Part shown: positions 7,158 to 16,248 of the stretch, in pieces
How positions within the stretch are numbered: position 1 is the stretch's first letter
How the letters are laid out: every line of letters begins with the position of its first letter
Source: Enterobacterales bacterium
GTDB lineage: Bacteria; Pseudomonadota; Gammaproteobacteria; Enterobacterales; Succinivibrionaceae
Direction of reading: 5' to 3'
NCBI GenBank assembly: GCA_900768635.1
Contig: CAAGDP010000056.1
Span: forward strand, 1-29,404
Length of the DNA stretch: 29,404 bases
Program-made: the position numbers and the translations under genes
Notes under the pieces: model-generated
Database searches by the model: none
What the model saw: the letters and a program-made list of their open reading frames with translations, nothing else
Told to the model about the DNA's origin: nothing

Positions 7158-10100
7158 TTAAGTTAATTCTGTTATAAGATCCTGAATAAATTTAAGTCGA
7201 TCCTGAACTTCCAGTTTAAGCAGAATTTTCAGTCGATCTTTTTCAACCTTGAACTGGTTAGGATAGCGTTGCACCAGAGACACCAGTTTTACCGGATCCA
7301 CTTTGGTATCAGAGGTGAAGGAAATAAAGCTGGTTACACTGGATACGGTAATATTGGAAATTCCCATTTCTTCAGCTGTCATTCTTAACCGGGTTACTTC
7401 CAGCAGACAGGAAACCTCCGGAGGCAGAGGTCCGAAACGATCAATCAGTTCTTCTTTGATTATTCCCAGATCTTCAGGGCTTTCAGCGGAAGCAAGCCGC
7501 TTGTAGAAGGAAAGACGGAAACTGATATCGCTTATGTATTCGTCAGGAATAATAGCGGATATATTCAGGTTGATTTCTGTAGTTCGATCTGACAGTTCCA
7601 TCAGAGACAGTTCTTCTCCGTTCTTAAGAGCTGTAATAGCATTGTTAAGCATTTCCATATACAGGGTAAAGCCAACTGATGCAATTTGTCCGCTTTGCTC
7701 ATCTCCCAACAGTTCGCCGGCCCCACGGATCTCCAGATCATGGTTTGCCAGAGCAAAGCCTACACCCAGATCCTCATGCATTGTTATGGCTTCCAGGCGT
7801 TTTACTGCATCTCTGGTAATTAATTTCGGTGGCGGTGTAAGAAGATAAGCATAGGCCTGGTGGTTTGATCTTCCTACCCGGCCACGGATCTGATGAAGCT
7901 GAGCAAGCCCGAACTGATCGGCTCTTTCAATAATAATGGTATTCGCTGATGGAATATCAATACCGGTTTCGATAATGGTGGTACAAACCAGCACATTAAA
8001 CTTCTGGTGATAGAAATTATTCATAATCATACCCAGATGACGTTCATTCATCTGACCATGAGCCACTTCAATTTTGGCTTCCGGAACCAGATTGGCGATA
8101 TCCTCGGCTCTTTTTTCAATAGTGCTGACATCGTTGTGGAGAAAGTATACCTGACCACCTCTTTTCAGCTCTCGCATTATTGCCTCCCGAATAAGAGTAC
8201 TGTCAGTTTGCTTCAGGAATGTTTTTATAGCCAGACGCTTGGCAGGAGCGGTGGTGATAAGAGAAAGATCCCGCAGTCCTGAGAATGCCATATTAAGTGT
8301 CCGAGGAATAGGAGTGGCGGTTAATGTAAGGATATCCACTTCAGAGCGTAATGCTTTAATAAGTTCCTTTTGCTTAACTCCGAAACGATGTTCTTCATCT
8401 ACAATAAGTAATCCCAGATCAGAATATTTTATCGATTTGCTGAGAAGTTTATGGGTACCGATAATAATATCGATTTTTCCGGCAGCCAGATCCTCCAGAA
8501 TTTTTTTCTGTTCACCTGCTGTTTTAAAACGACTAAGTACTTCAATATTTACTGCCTCACTGGCGAAGCGGTTACGGAATGATTCATAATGCTGTTCCGC
8601 CAAAAGAACGGTAGGTACCAGAATTGCCACCTGCTTGTTGTTTGTTACTGCGATAAATGCCGCCCGGATGGCTACTTCCGTTTTTCCAAAACCCACATCA
8701 CCGCAGATCAGGCGATCCATAGTTTTATTTTGGGTCATATCAGATATAACCGATTCTATGGCTCTTTTCTGATCTTCAGTTTCCTCATATGGAAAGCCGG
8801 TAATAAAGCTATTGTAGGATTTGCGATCAAATTTAAAGGCAAAGCCTTTTTTAACGGCGCGTTTGGAGTAAACATCCAGCAGCTGTACCGCTACATCTTT
8901 TACCTTCTCCTGTGCCTTGCTGCGGTTTTTTATCCAGGTTTCAGATCCCAGACGGTTTAATGGCGGGTTGGCACCGCCGGTATAACGGGAGATCAGGTGA
9001 AGTTCTGTTATCTCCACATAGAGTTTGGCGCCGTCAGCATATTCCAGACAGAAGAATTCCTTGTTGACTCCGTTGATATTCCGGATTTCCAGACCTTTGT
9101 ATAAACCAATGCCATATTTGTAGTGAACAATTTTTTCATCGATTTTAAGTTCTGCAAGGTTGCGAATAATAGCATCCGCCTGAATGTTTTTATTGTTGCG
9201 TCTGGCAGTAACAAAGCTGTTGCCGAAAAGTTCATATTCGGTAATAAAAACACAGTTATCGGAAGTAAAAATCTGGCCTTCATCGAAAGGCGATACCAGG
9301 ATCCCGAATTTTTCGTCACTGCCGGCAAATTCTTTCATGGTGGAAAAAAGAACCGGTGCAATATTTATTTCCCGGAGAGTGTCCCGGATGGTTTCAACTC
9401 TGCCGGGAGAGTATGCTGAAAATAAAAAACGGCAGTGATTATTATTTTTTACAAAGTCGTTCAGATCTTCCAGTTTATCCTTTTTGGATTTAATGCTGAT
9501 ATCCGGAATTTCTGATGTGGCAAAACGCTTTTTCTTATCTGAACAGAGATCTTCCTTATGCAGTCTTATCCGGGTAAATTCCTTAAAACATCCCAGCAGA
9601 TCATTGCATGGAATATAAAGTACTTCCGGTTTCAGTTTAGGGTAGAGTCTGGCAAGAGCTCCGTCCTGATTTTCAGGATCTGCCGAAGCATAACGCTGTT
9701 TTACATATTCTGTAAAATTTTCTGCCTGTTTAACCGCATCATTTACCAGAACAATTTGAGAATCCTGATTCAGGTAGTCGCAGATAGTGGAGGTCTGTTC
9801 ATAGAAAAGAGGCAGATAGGATTCAATACCCGGAGGAATACGACCTTTTGATACCAGCTGGTATACACTGTCAGCTTCCAGAGAGGCTCCAAAGTGATTC
9901 CGGTATTGTTTCCGGAATCGATCAATATCTTCCGGCTGGATTGGAAATTCACGGGCGGGGAGTAATCGTATTTCTTTTACAATCTCACTGGTGCGCTGAT
10001 TTTCCGGATCGAAAATCCGAATGGAATCGATTTCATCATCAAAAAAATCAATACGAAAAGGAGTTTTGGATCCGGAGGGGAACAAGTCGATAAGGGAACC

Positions 10101-10592
10101 CCGAACTGCATATTCACCCTGTTCATAAACCTGAGAAACTCTGGTATAGCAGGTTTTCTCCAGATCGTGAATAAGAGCATTCATGTCCAGACTCTGGCCT
10201 GTGCGTACTACAAGAGCATGGGATAGTACATATTCCGGCGGTGCAATGCGTCCCAGTAATGCAGATACCGAACCCAGTACAATGGCTCTTTTCGTGGTTT
10301 TCAGGGTATAAAGAGTTTCCAGACGATTGGATATGAGCTCCTGCTGCGGAGAGAATGTATCGTAGGGCAGAGTCTCATAGTCAGAAAACTTCAGAACCGG
10401 GCAGGACAGATTAAGATAACGAAGTTCTTCAGCAAGCTTGTAAACTTCCTGGGTAGAGGGCAGGACTGCCAGAATAATATGATCATTACCCTGACAAAGA
10501 CCGGCAAGGTATAAAGCGGTATTTAATTCAGAGGAGTTGTAAATATCTGTGCAGTTTCCGGAAATGTTCAGAAGCTTCTTGTCAATAAACAT
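7158..10592 (-). CDS. mfd: Transcription-repair coupling factor Mfd
   Basis: Mfd removes RNA polymerase stalled at DNA lesions and recruits UvrA for nucleotide excision repair. The 1144-aa length matches E. coli Mfd (1148). The N-terminus has the UvrB-like region with YETLPYDTFSPQQELISNRL. The RNA-polymerase-interaction region follows (around IVHYKYGIGLYKGLEI), then the RecG-like translocase: Walker A GDVGFGKTE at 631, DEEH at 732-735, TATPIPRT and RGRVGRS. The C-terminal domain that occludes the UvrA site is present. It lies 63 nt downstream of the PilZ-like gene on the same strand, so co-transcription is likely. Confidence 0.97.
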   Translation of the reverse strand: MFIDKKLLNISGNCTDIYNSSELNTALYLAGLCQGNDHIILAVLPSTQEVYKLAEELRYLNLSCPVLKFSDYETLPYDTFSPQQELISNRLETLYTLKTTKRAIVLGSVSALLGRIAPPEYVLSHALVVRTGQSLDMNALIHDLEKTCYTRVSQVYEQGEYAVRGSLIDLFPSGSKTPFRIDFFDDEIDSIRIFDPENQRTSEIVKEIRLLPAREFPIQPEDIDRFRKQYRNHFGASLEADSVYQLVSKGRIPPGIESYLPLFYEQTSTICDYLNQDSQIVLVNDAVKQAENFTEYVKQRYASADPENQDGALARLYPKLKPEVLYIPCNDLLGCFKEFTRIRLHKEDLCSDKKKRFATSEIPDISIKSKKDKLEDLNDFVKNNNHCRFLFSAYSPGRVETIRDTLREINIAPVLFSTMKEFAGSDEKFGILVSPFDEGQIFTSDNCVFITEYELFGNSFVTARRNNKNIQADAIIRNLAELKIDEKIVHYKYGIGLYKGLEIRNINGVNKEFFCLEYADGAKLYVEITELHLISRYTGGANPPLNRLGSETWIKNRSKAQEKVKDVAVQLLDVYSKRAVKKGFAFKFDRKSYNSFITGFPYEETEDQKRAIESVISDMTQNKTMDRLICGDVGFGKTEVAIRAAFIAVTNNKQVAILVPTVLLAEQHYESFRNRFASEAVNIEVLSRFKTAGEQKKILEDLAAGKIDIIIGTHKLLSKSIKYSDLGLLIVDEEHRFGVKQKELIKALRSEVDILTLTATPIPRTLNMAFSGLRDLSLITTAPAKRLAIKTFLKQTDSTLIREAIMRELKRGGQVYFLHNDVSTIEKRAEDIANLVPEAKIEVAHGQMNERHLGMIMNNFYHQKFNVLVCTTIIETGIDIPSANTIIIERADQFGLAQLHQIRGRVGRSNHQAYAYLLTPPPKLITRDAVKRLEAITMHEDLGVGFALANHDLEIRGAGELLGDEQSGQIASVGFTLYMEMLNNAITALKNGEELSLMELSDRTTEINLNISAIIPDEYISDISFRLSFYKRLASAESPEDLGIIKEELIDRFGPLPPEVSCLLEVTRLRMTAEEMGISNITVSSVTSFISFTSDTKVDPVKLVSLVQRYPNQFKVEKDRLKILLKLEVQDRLKFIQDLITELT

Positions 10593-10655
10593 AATTTTTT
10601 GTGTTCAGAATTTAAAAATAAGTTCGGGCTTGGAATGACCGGTGTAAGCCTGAAA

Positions 10656-11222
10656 TCAGGACTGATTAGCCTTTTCATTATTGCGTTGCTGCAGTTTTTT
10701 CTGTTGTTCCTGGGTCATGGCCTGAATAATCATTTCCCGATCCTTTTCCATAATACGGGTAAATTCCACTTCCGCCAGAGATTGATTGTCCAGCTGATAA
10801 CAGGATACTACTTTTCCAAAGCCACAGATAAATATTCCGTACTCCTTAAGAAAAAGACGGAAATGTATTTGTTCATCCGGATTGCAACCGGGAAGAGCCT
10901 CCTGGGGAACAATAAATCCGGAACCGCTGAGTTTTATGGTCTGAAATTTACTGTCATCCTCTCTGGTAAGGAGATAACCTATGATATTGTTGATTTTTTC
11001 AACAATTCGGGTCTGATGATCCACCAGTCTGGAAAATTCCCGTCCATACTTGCGCAAAGCCTTTGCAGAAACAATATCCAGCTTTTCCAGATTTCCGGAA
11101 ATGGCGGATACAGCAGGAATGCTCCGAGAAAATTCCTCCATATCCGGCTCTGTTGTGCCTTCCGGGAGTTTTTCAAGGGTTACATTTGTCCGGTATGGAA
11201 CCAGAAAGTATTTTTCGCTCAT
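10656..11222 (-). CDS. Atypical PilZ-like protein (PlzB type) upstream of mfd
   Basis: This 188-aa soluble protein resembles the atypical PilZ proteins found next to mfd and lolCDE in Vibrio and relatives (PlzB in V. cholerae, from memory). An alpha-helical N-terminal half is followed by a small beta-barrel-like part around IKLSGSGFIVPQ and FGKVVSCYQ, then a Gln and Lys-rich C-terminal helix. Canonical PilZ domains bind c-di-GMP through RxxxR and DxSxxG. Here the second motif reads KLSGSG and no clear RxxxR precedes it, so c-di-GMP binding is doubtful. It is divergent from lolC and probably leads the mfd operon. The family call rests on motif resemblance plus synteny. Confidence 0.7.
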   Translation of the reverse strand: MSEKYFLVPYRTNVTLEKLPEGTTEPDMEEFSRSIPAVSAISGNLEKLDIVSAKALRKYGREFSRLVDHQTRIVEKINNIIGYLLTREDDSKFQTIKLSGSGFIVPQEALPGCNPDEQIHFRLFLKEYGIFICGFGKVVSCYQLDNQSLAEVEFTRIMEKDREMIIQAMTQEQQKKLQQRNNEKANQS

Positions 11223-11278
11223 AGGAAATTACGCTTTGTTCTTTTAATATTTGAGGAATTTTCAGTATCTGACTGGTT

Positions 11279-11284
11279 ATTATA
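11279..11284 (-). promoter_or_regulatory. Candidate -10 of the pilZ-like/mfd unit
   Basis: A perfect TATAAT on the - strand lies 57 nt upstream of the PilZ-like start. The matching -35 is poor, so this is tentative. Confidence 0.35.
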
Positions 11285-11370
11285 CTGAAAAAAGAGACAG
11301 ATTGGCTCAGAAATCCATGGCAAGAAAAGGAAATCAAAACTTCCTAAGTATTTCGTTAACTGTGTTAAAA

Positions 11371-11401
11371 TTGAGGAAGTTTTCATAAATATGCTGATAA
11401 T
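11371..11401 (+). promoter_or_regulatory. Candidate promoter of lolCDE
   Basis: TTGAGG at 11371-11376 and GATAAT at 11396-11401 are spaced by 19 nt, with a TG just upstream of the -10. This would give lolC a short leader of about 25 nt. It is the best pair in the divergent spacer but is not strong. Confidence 0.35.
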
Positions 11402-11434
11402 TTGTATAACATCCCGGTTTTTCTGGTTTTTAAA

Positions 11435-12673
11435 ATGAAAAAGCCCATATTCATTTCTGTAGGATTGCGATACTCCGGAGCTTTTGGATCCAATCGCTTT
11501 GCCTCGTTTGTTTCCATTATGTCTATTATCGGAGTCTTTCTGGGTGTGACTGCTCTTATTGTTGTATCCTCGGTAATGAACGGTCTGGAGGGGGAAATGA
11601 AAAACCGTGTTCTCTCTCTTGTTCCTCATCTGATTGTATCTCAGAGTAAAGATCCAATGCCTCTTAATGAGTCATTGTCCGGAAAGCTTTCCTCCATTCC
11701 CGGAGTTTATGCTGTTTCTCCTGTGGTAGATTCTCAGGCTGTTATTCAAAGTAACAAAGCTATTCAGGCCGTGGGAATTCAGGGTATTGATCCTCAGACT
11801 TTTCCCCGGAATCTTCTTACTGATAATATTCATTGTTCTCTGTGTTCCCGGGATGAAAGGAACAATCCTGCCCGGTTATTATCCAATAACCCTTATGGAA
11901 TTATTCTGGGAAGAAGTCTAGAAAATCTTCTCAGAGTTTCAGAAGGAGATCAGGTCAGAGTAATTTTCCCCCGGGGAGTTCGCTATACTATGGCCGGGAA
12001 AATGCCGGCAGAACGGGTATTTACCGTAGTTGGTTTTTATTATCTTGGCTCTTCTTCTGATACATCCACAGCTATTATTAATCTGCATTCTGCCCAGAAA
12101 ATTATGCGTCTCGGGGAGAAAATTGATGGCTACCGGTTATGGCTTAATGATCCCTTTATGGTAGATCAGGCTTTTGAGCTTCTTCCTGAAAGCACAACTG
12201 CCCGTACCTGGCGGGAAGAAAAGGGTGAGCTTTTCCGTGCCATATCCATGGAAAAGAAAATGATGAGTCTGCTTCTTTTTCTGATTATTTTTGTTGCGGC
12301 GTTTAATATTCTTTCCTCTCTGATAATGATGGTTATGGACAAAACCAAGGAAATAGCCATTTTGCGAACCATGGGTATGAAGCACTGGCAGATCCTCGGT
12401 GTTTTTATGGTGGAAGGTCTTTACTGCGGGGTAGTGGGAACAATACTTGGTGTATGTGGCGGTATAGTCTGCGCCAACTATCTTAATGAAATTCTCCATA
12501 CGCTGGGACTCGCCGGACAGTTTCTTTCCGGAAGACCTCTCCCGGTTAAGATTGATTTGTTATTTATTTCTGTCATCACTGCATGTTCCCTGGGACTGTC
12601 AGTGCTGGCTACTCTCTATCCTTCCTATAAGGCATCAAAAGTGATGCCGGCTGAGGCACTTCGTTATGAGTAA
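11435..12673 (+). CDS. lolC: Lipoprotein-releasing ABC transporter permease LolC
   Basis: LolC is one of two permease subunits of LolCDE, which extracts lipoproteins from the inner membrane and hands them to the periplasmic carrier LolA. The product is 412 aa from the ATG at 11435. An alternative TTG start 11 codons upstream is open, but MKKPIFISVGLRYSG fits the family N-terminus. One N-terminal membrane segment, a large periplasmic domain and three C-terminal membrane segments (FtsX/MacB fold) are visible. YRLWLNDPF, WREEKGELFRAISMEKKMM and the C-terminus PAEALRYE match E. coli LolC and separate it from LolE. The stop overlaps lolD by 8 nt. Confidence 0.95.
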   Translation: MKKPIFISVGLRYSGAFGSNRFASFVSIMSIIGVFLGVTALIVVSSVMNGLEGEMKNRVLSLVPHLIVSQSKDPMPLNESLSGKLSSIPGVYAVSPVVDSQAVIQSNKAIQAVGIQGIDPQTFPRNLLTDNIHCSLCSRDERNNPARLLSNNPYGIILGRSLENLLRVSEGDQVRVIFPRGVRYTMAGKMPAERVFTVVGFYYLGSSSDTSTAIINLHSAQKIMRLGEKIDGYRLWLNDPFMVDQAFELLPESTTARTWREEKGELFRAISMEKKMMSLLLFLIIFVAAFNILSSLIMMVMDKTKEIAILRTMGMKHWQILGVFMVEGLYCGVVGTILGVCGGIVCANYLNEILHTLGLAGQFLSGRPLPVKIDLLFISVITACSLGLSVLATLYPSYKASKVMPAEALRYE

Positions 12674-13346
12674 AGTAATACTGGAAATTCGTGATCTGCA
12701 CAAGATTTATGAAGAAGGAACCATTAAAACCGATGTTCTTCGGGGCATTAACCTTAAGATTTATGATGACGAAATGACGGCTGTGGTAGGCAGTTCCGGC
12801 TCAGGAAAAAGTACTTTGCTACATATTATGGGCACATTGGATCAACCTACCAGTGGTGAAATTATTTTTGATGATGAACCTGTCAGTTCCTGGAACAGTA
12901 ATCAGCAGGCGGAATTCCGGAATCGCCGTCTGGGTTTTATTTATCAGTTTCACCATTTGTTGAATGAATTTACTGCCTGTGAAAATGTTCAGATGCCTCT
13001 AATGATTGCCGGAACAGAGCGGTCTGTATCTCAGAAAAAGGCTTTGGAGCTTCTGGACATGGTAGGTCTTAGTCATCGGGTAAATCATAAACCTTCCGAA
13101 CTGTCAGGCGGAGAACGACAAAGAGTTGCCATAGCCCGGGCACTGGCAAACGATCCATCATTGGTTTTGGCTGATGAACCCACAGGTAATCTGGATTTTC
13201 GTTCGGCAGAAGAGGTTTTTTCCATTATGCGGAAAATGCATGAGGTACTGGGTACAGCATTTGTGGTAGTAACTCATGATCGGGAATTGGCCAAACGGTT
13301 TGATCGGAAAATTGAAATCAGTGACGGGAGAGTGATCCATGAGTAG
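12666..13346 (+). CDS. lolD: Lipoprotein-releasing ABC transporter ATPase LolD
   Basis: LolD is the cytoplasmic ATPase that powers LolCE. The 226-aa length is typical. Walker A GSSGSGKST begins at residue 42, the signature LSGGERQR at 146, Walker B LVLADEPTGNLD at about 166, and the switch His lies in VVVTHDRELA. The ATG overlaps the lolC stop (ATGAGTAA), and the gene's own stop overlaps the lolE ATG (ATGAGTAG), so the three subunits are probably made by coupled translation. Confidence 0.97.
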   Translation: MSKVILEIRDLHKIYEEGTIKTDVLRGINLKIYDDEMTAVVGSSGSGKSTLLHIMGTLDQPTSGEIIFDDEPVSSWNSNQQAEFRNRRLGFIYQFHHLLNEFTACENVQMPLMIAGTERSVSQKKALELLDMVGLSHRVNHKPSELSGGERQRVAIARALANDPSLVLADEPTGNLDFRSAEEVFSIMRKMHEVLGTAFVVVTHDRELAKRFDRKIEISDGRVIHE

Positions 13347-14598
13347 TTGTAGCTGGAGACTGGCTGCGACCTTAGGCCTCAGATTCGCCCGTTCACGCAG
13401 ACGGTCCGGATTTGTTTCCTTTATAACCGCATCTTCAATAGTAGGCATTGCCATAGGCGTAATGGCGCTTATTGTAGGTTTGTCTGCAATGAACGGATTT
13501 GAGCGGGAGTTAAAGAATCGCGTTTTGGATGTGATCCCTCATGCAATGGTGGAGGGATCTGCGGGTGTCCTTCCTGATTTTGAAAATTATGAAACTGAAC
13601 TGCTTAAGAGTGAGCATATTGTGGGAACGGCGCCGTTTATTATGGCTAATGCGTTGCTGGAGAGACGTAATTCTTTTCGTGCTATGGTTCTTAAGGGAAT
13701 AGATCCTAGTAAGGAATCTCAGGTTTCCACTGTGGGAAAGTATATCGAATCAGCAAAGCTGGATACATTAACTCCGGGATCTGATTATATTATTATGGGG
13801 AAATCTCTTGCGGAGGAATATGGTCTATCTCTTGGTGATCATATTACTCTGGCGGTAACTAACCTGAGTTCTGACGGCAACATAGGAAAAATGAACCGTC
13901 ATTCCTTTGAAATTAAGGGGTTTCTTAATACCGGAGGTCAGATTGATTCCGGTCTGCTGTTGATTCATATTGATGATGCCCGGCGTCTTACTATGTTTCC
14001 TCAGGATGCAGTTTCCGGTATTGGTGTAAAAACTGATGATTTCTACCATGCACTGGACTTGCTTTATAGTCAGGCCAAAAAAATTGGCAAAAGATATGTT
14101 TATTTATCTGATTGGAAACTGACTAATGGTCATCTTTATGATGATATTCAGCTTATCCGGCTGGTTATTTATATTGCCTTGTTTATTGTTATCTGCGTTG
14201 CCTCATTTAATATTGTATCCGGACTTATGATGGCTCTTAATGATAAGCGATCTTCAGTAGCTATTCTGGTATCAATGGGGGCATCACCATCCTTTATCAG
14301 AAAAATTTTTGTTTCCATGGGAATGGTTAACGGTCTTACCGGGATTATTACCGGTTTGCTTCTGGGATATCTGGTTTCAAATAATCTGAAAAGTATTTTT
14401 TCTGTTCTTGAAAAGGTTTTTGGTTTCAAATTACTTAATAAAGATTTGTACTTTATTGATTTTATACCAAGTGAGTTGCATCTTATGGATTTTGGTGTAG
14501 TGTCTCTGGGAGCTCTTTTCATATGCTATCTGTCAACTTTATATCCGGCATGGCGCGCCGGCAGGATCAATCCAGCAGTTGAACTGATGGGAAGATAA
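13339..14598 (+). CDS. lolE: Lipoprotein-releasing ABC transporter permease LolE
   Basis: LolE is the second permease of LolCDE and holds the lipoprotein substrate in the membrane. The product is 419 aa with the same layout as LolC: an N-terminal membrane segment, a periplasmic domain and three C-terminal segments. The stretches LIVGLSAMNGFERELKNR, YVYLSDWKLTNGHLYDD and DLYFIDFIPSELH match E. coli LolE and are absent from LolC. It is the last gene of the operon, with a hairpin shortly after it. Confidence 0.95.
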   Translation: MSSCSWRLAATLGLRFARSRRRSGFVSFITASSIVGIAIGVMALIVGLSAMNGFERELKNRVLDVIPHAMVEGSAGVLPDFENYETELLKSEHIVGTAPFIMANALLERRNSFRAMVLKGIDPSKESQVSTVGKYIESAKLDTLTPGSDYIIMGKSLAEEYGLSLGDHITLAVTNLSSDGNIGKMNRHSFEIKGFLNTGGQIDSGLLLIHIDDARRLTMFPQDAVSGIGVKTDDFYHALDLLYSQAKKIGKRYVYLSDWKLTNGHLYDDIQLIRLVIYIALFIVICVASFNIVSGLMMALNDKRSSVAILVSMGASPSFIRKIFVSMGMVNGLTGIITGLLLGYLVSNNLKSIFSVLEKVFGFKLLNKDLYFIDFIPSELHLMDFGVVSLGALFICYLSTLYPAWRAGRINPAVELMGR

Positions 14599-14632
14599 GT
14601 TTTCTGGAGAAATGCTGGATGTCAGGATAAGT

Positions 14633-14652
14633 ACAGGAGAAAAGTCTCCTGT
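14633..14652. terminator. Terminator hairpin between lolE and the convergent dedA-like gene
   Basis: A perfect 8-bp stem ACAGGAGA/TCTCCTGT with a 4-nt loop AAAG starts 34 nt after the lolE stop. It is followed by TATATT rather than a long T-run. The convergent geometry suggests use by both strands. Confidence 0.5.
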
Positions 14653-14690
14653 TATATTCGTGATTGTGATTTTCCGGGACGGGTAAACTA

Positions 14691-15335
14691 TCAGATCCTG
14701 CTTCTTTCTCTCCGTTTCTGACGATTTTTTATGGTCAGAGTTATTATCCCGGTAGCCAGGACTGCCAGTATCAGGTAGATAAAAAGTCGATATCCATACA
14801 AAAAAGTAGCCAGTTCATGCCGGTTTCGGGCACATAAAAAACCTATCCACATAAAAATACCGGCGTATATCGAAGTTGCCAGACCATTTACCATTTCAAA
14901 TACGATAACAGAAACGCGTCGTGTCATTCCGCAGAACAGATAAATAGGTCCCCGGATCATAGGGATGAAGCGGGCCATCAATATCAAACCAATCCCATAT
15001 TTACGAAACATTGTCTGCAATGTGGCAAAGCGCCGGGGAGACAGAATTTTTCGAACCATTTTGATACGCTGGATTTTGGGACCGAAAATCCGACCGAGAA
15101 AAAAAGTAATACTGTCACCTCCTAAAATTCCCGGTACTACAGTGATATACATATACATCAGAGAAGTTAAGGGTGAGGCATCCTTTAATCCGGCAATTAT
15201 TCCTGCAGATATGACCAGAGCGTCTTTAGATAAGGGTGCTCCGAAACCGCAGGAAAGAAGAATGAGAAAAACGTAAAAGTAGCAGAGATTGCCCCAGCTA
15301 TTAATCATTGTCGCGAATTGATCGATATATTCCAT
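14691..15335 (-). CDS. DedA-family membrane protein (second of tandem pair)
   Basis: This 214-aa integral inner-membrane protein belongs to the DedA (SNARE-associated/VTT domain) family, whose members act in lipid scrambling or flipping and in membrane homeostasis. Features seen are the re-entrant-type start CGFGAPLSKDALVISAG, the central GGDSITFFLGRIFG, and the arginine motif RFIPMIRGPIYLFCGM. The C-terminus is basic and cytoplasmic. It lies 70 nt downstream of a paralogue on the same strand, so the two are probably co-transcribed. It has SKD where the paralogue has PED. The substrate is not predictable. Confidence 0.85.
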   Translation of the reverse strand: MEYIDQFATMINSWGNLCYFYVFLILLSCGFGAPLSKDALVISAGIIAGLKDASPLTSLMYMYITVVPGILGGDSITFFLGRIFGPKIQRIKMVRKILSPRRFATLQTMFRKYGIGLILMARFIPMIRGPIYLFCGMTRRVSVIVFEMVNGLATSIYAGIFMWIGFLCARNRHELATFLYGYRLFIYLILAVLATGIITLTIKNRQKRRERSRI

Positions 15336-15405
15336 AATATAAGTCGGAAAGAGTGGGGCTGAGTCTTATACAAATCGCGTCTTATTAAGTCGGGAACAAA
15401 AAGCT

Positions 15406-16086
15406 TTATTCCTTATGAGACTGGTCACTATTTGCTGCTTTTTGTGCTTTTGCAAATTTTTCCTGTCGATTTTTACGGAAAATATGAATACCCAGCATAA
15501 CAACAATAATTACTGTGAATACTGCTATGGCTGTTTTACTGTTAGAAAGCCAGTTTACCAGAGCTTCTCTGTTCTGTGCTCCAAAATGTCCTATAAGGAT
15601 CCAGATAGGAACAGAAATAACTGCTGCAAAACCATCCATAGCTAAAAATTTAATAAAGCTGATTCTACGGCTCATACCGGCCACCAGAAAAGTTGGGGAG
15701 CGCAGCACCGGCAGAAAACGAGCTACAAAGAGTACCCATATGCCGTAACGGTTAAAGAGTTTTTGTACTTTGGCAAAACGGCTGGGAGGGAGAATGGCAC
15801 GCATAGGACGAAATTTCTGAATGCGATATCCAAAAATTCTGCCCAGAATATACATAGTACTGTCACCACCCAGAACTCCGGCAAAGGATACTGTGAGCAT
15901 CATAATAAGAGAGTTAATGTGGTGTTCAGAATCGCTAAGTCCGGACATAATGCCACCAGATACCAGAACAACATCTTCCGGAATTGGTAAACCGAAACCG
16001 CAACCGATTAAAATGCCAAACACGATCCCATAGCTGTAATCCTGATAAGGGGTCAGAAAATTTACTAATTTTTCGATAAAATCCAT
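15406..16086 (-). CDS. DedA-family membrane protein (first of tandem pair)
   Basis: This is a 226-aa DedA-family inner-membrane protein, probably a lipid transporter or scramblase by family. The re-entrant motif CGFGLPIPEDVVLVSGG and the arginine motif RFLPVLRSPTFLVAGM are both intact, as is GGDSTMYILGRIFG. I chose the ATG at 16086, which has AGAAGA and GGAGA upstream. The frame is open to a TTG at 16131, but that would add an unusual basic extension. The C-terminal tail is Lys and Gln-rich. It is the promoter-proximal gene of the pair. Confidence 0.87.
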   Translation of the reverse strand: MDFIEKLVNFLTPYQDYSYGIVFGILIGCGFGLPIPEDVVLVSGGIMSGLSDSEHHINSLIMMLTVSFAGVLGGDSTMYILGRIFGYRIQKFRPMRAILPPSRFAKVQKLFNRYGIWVLFVARFLPVLRSPTFLVAGMSRRISFIKFLAMDGFAAVISVPIWILIGHFGAQNREALVNWLSNSKTAIAVFTVIIVVMLGIHIFRKNRQEKFAKAQKAANSDQSHKE

Positions 16087-16190
16087 TCTTCTTTTATTTC
16101 TCCGGGAAATAATTCCAACAAAGGTGAACAACCATAAATCAATTGATGATGGTGTTTAATATTTGTGCAAACTCCTGGGAATTATAACCT

Positions 16191-16248
16191 TGCACTTACT
16201 TTTTATTGAATAATGTGAGTATAGCATACTCGGTTTTTTTATGCACAA
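16191..16248 (-). promoter_or_regulatory. Candidate promoter(s) of the dedA-like pair
   Basis: On the - strand an extended -10 (TGC followed by TATACT, 16218-16226) has a TGTGCA/TTGTGC -35 at 16242-16248, spaced 18-19 nt. A second perfect TATAAT lies at 16191-16196. The leader would be about 100-125 nt. Confidence 0.45.

Noticed and set aside
16086..16131. TTG start 15 codons upstream for the first dedA-like gene
   Set aside because: The ATG at 16086 has a purine-rich ribosome binding site and gives the normal DedA N-terminus. The extension is basic and unlike the family.
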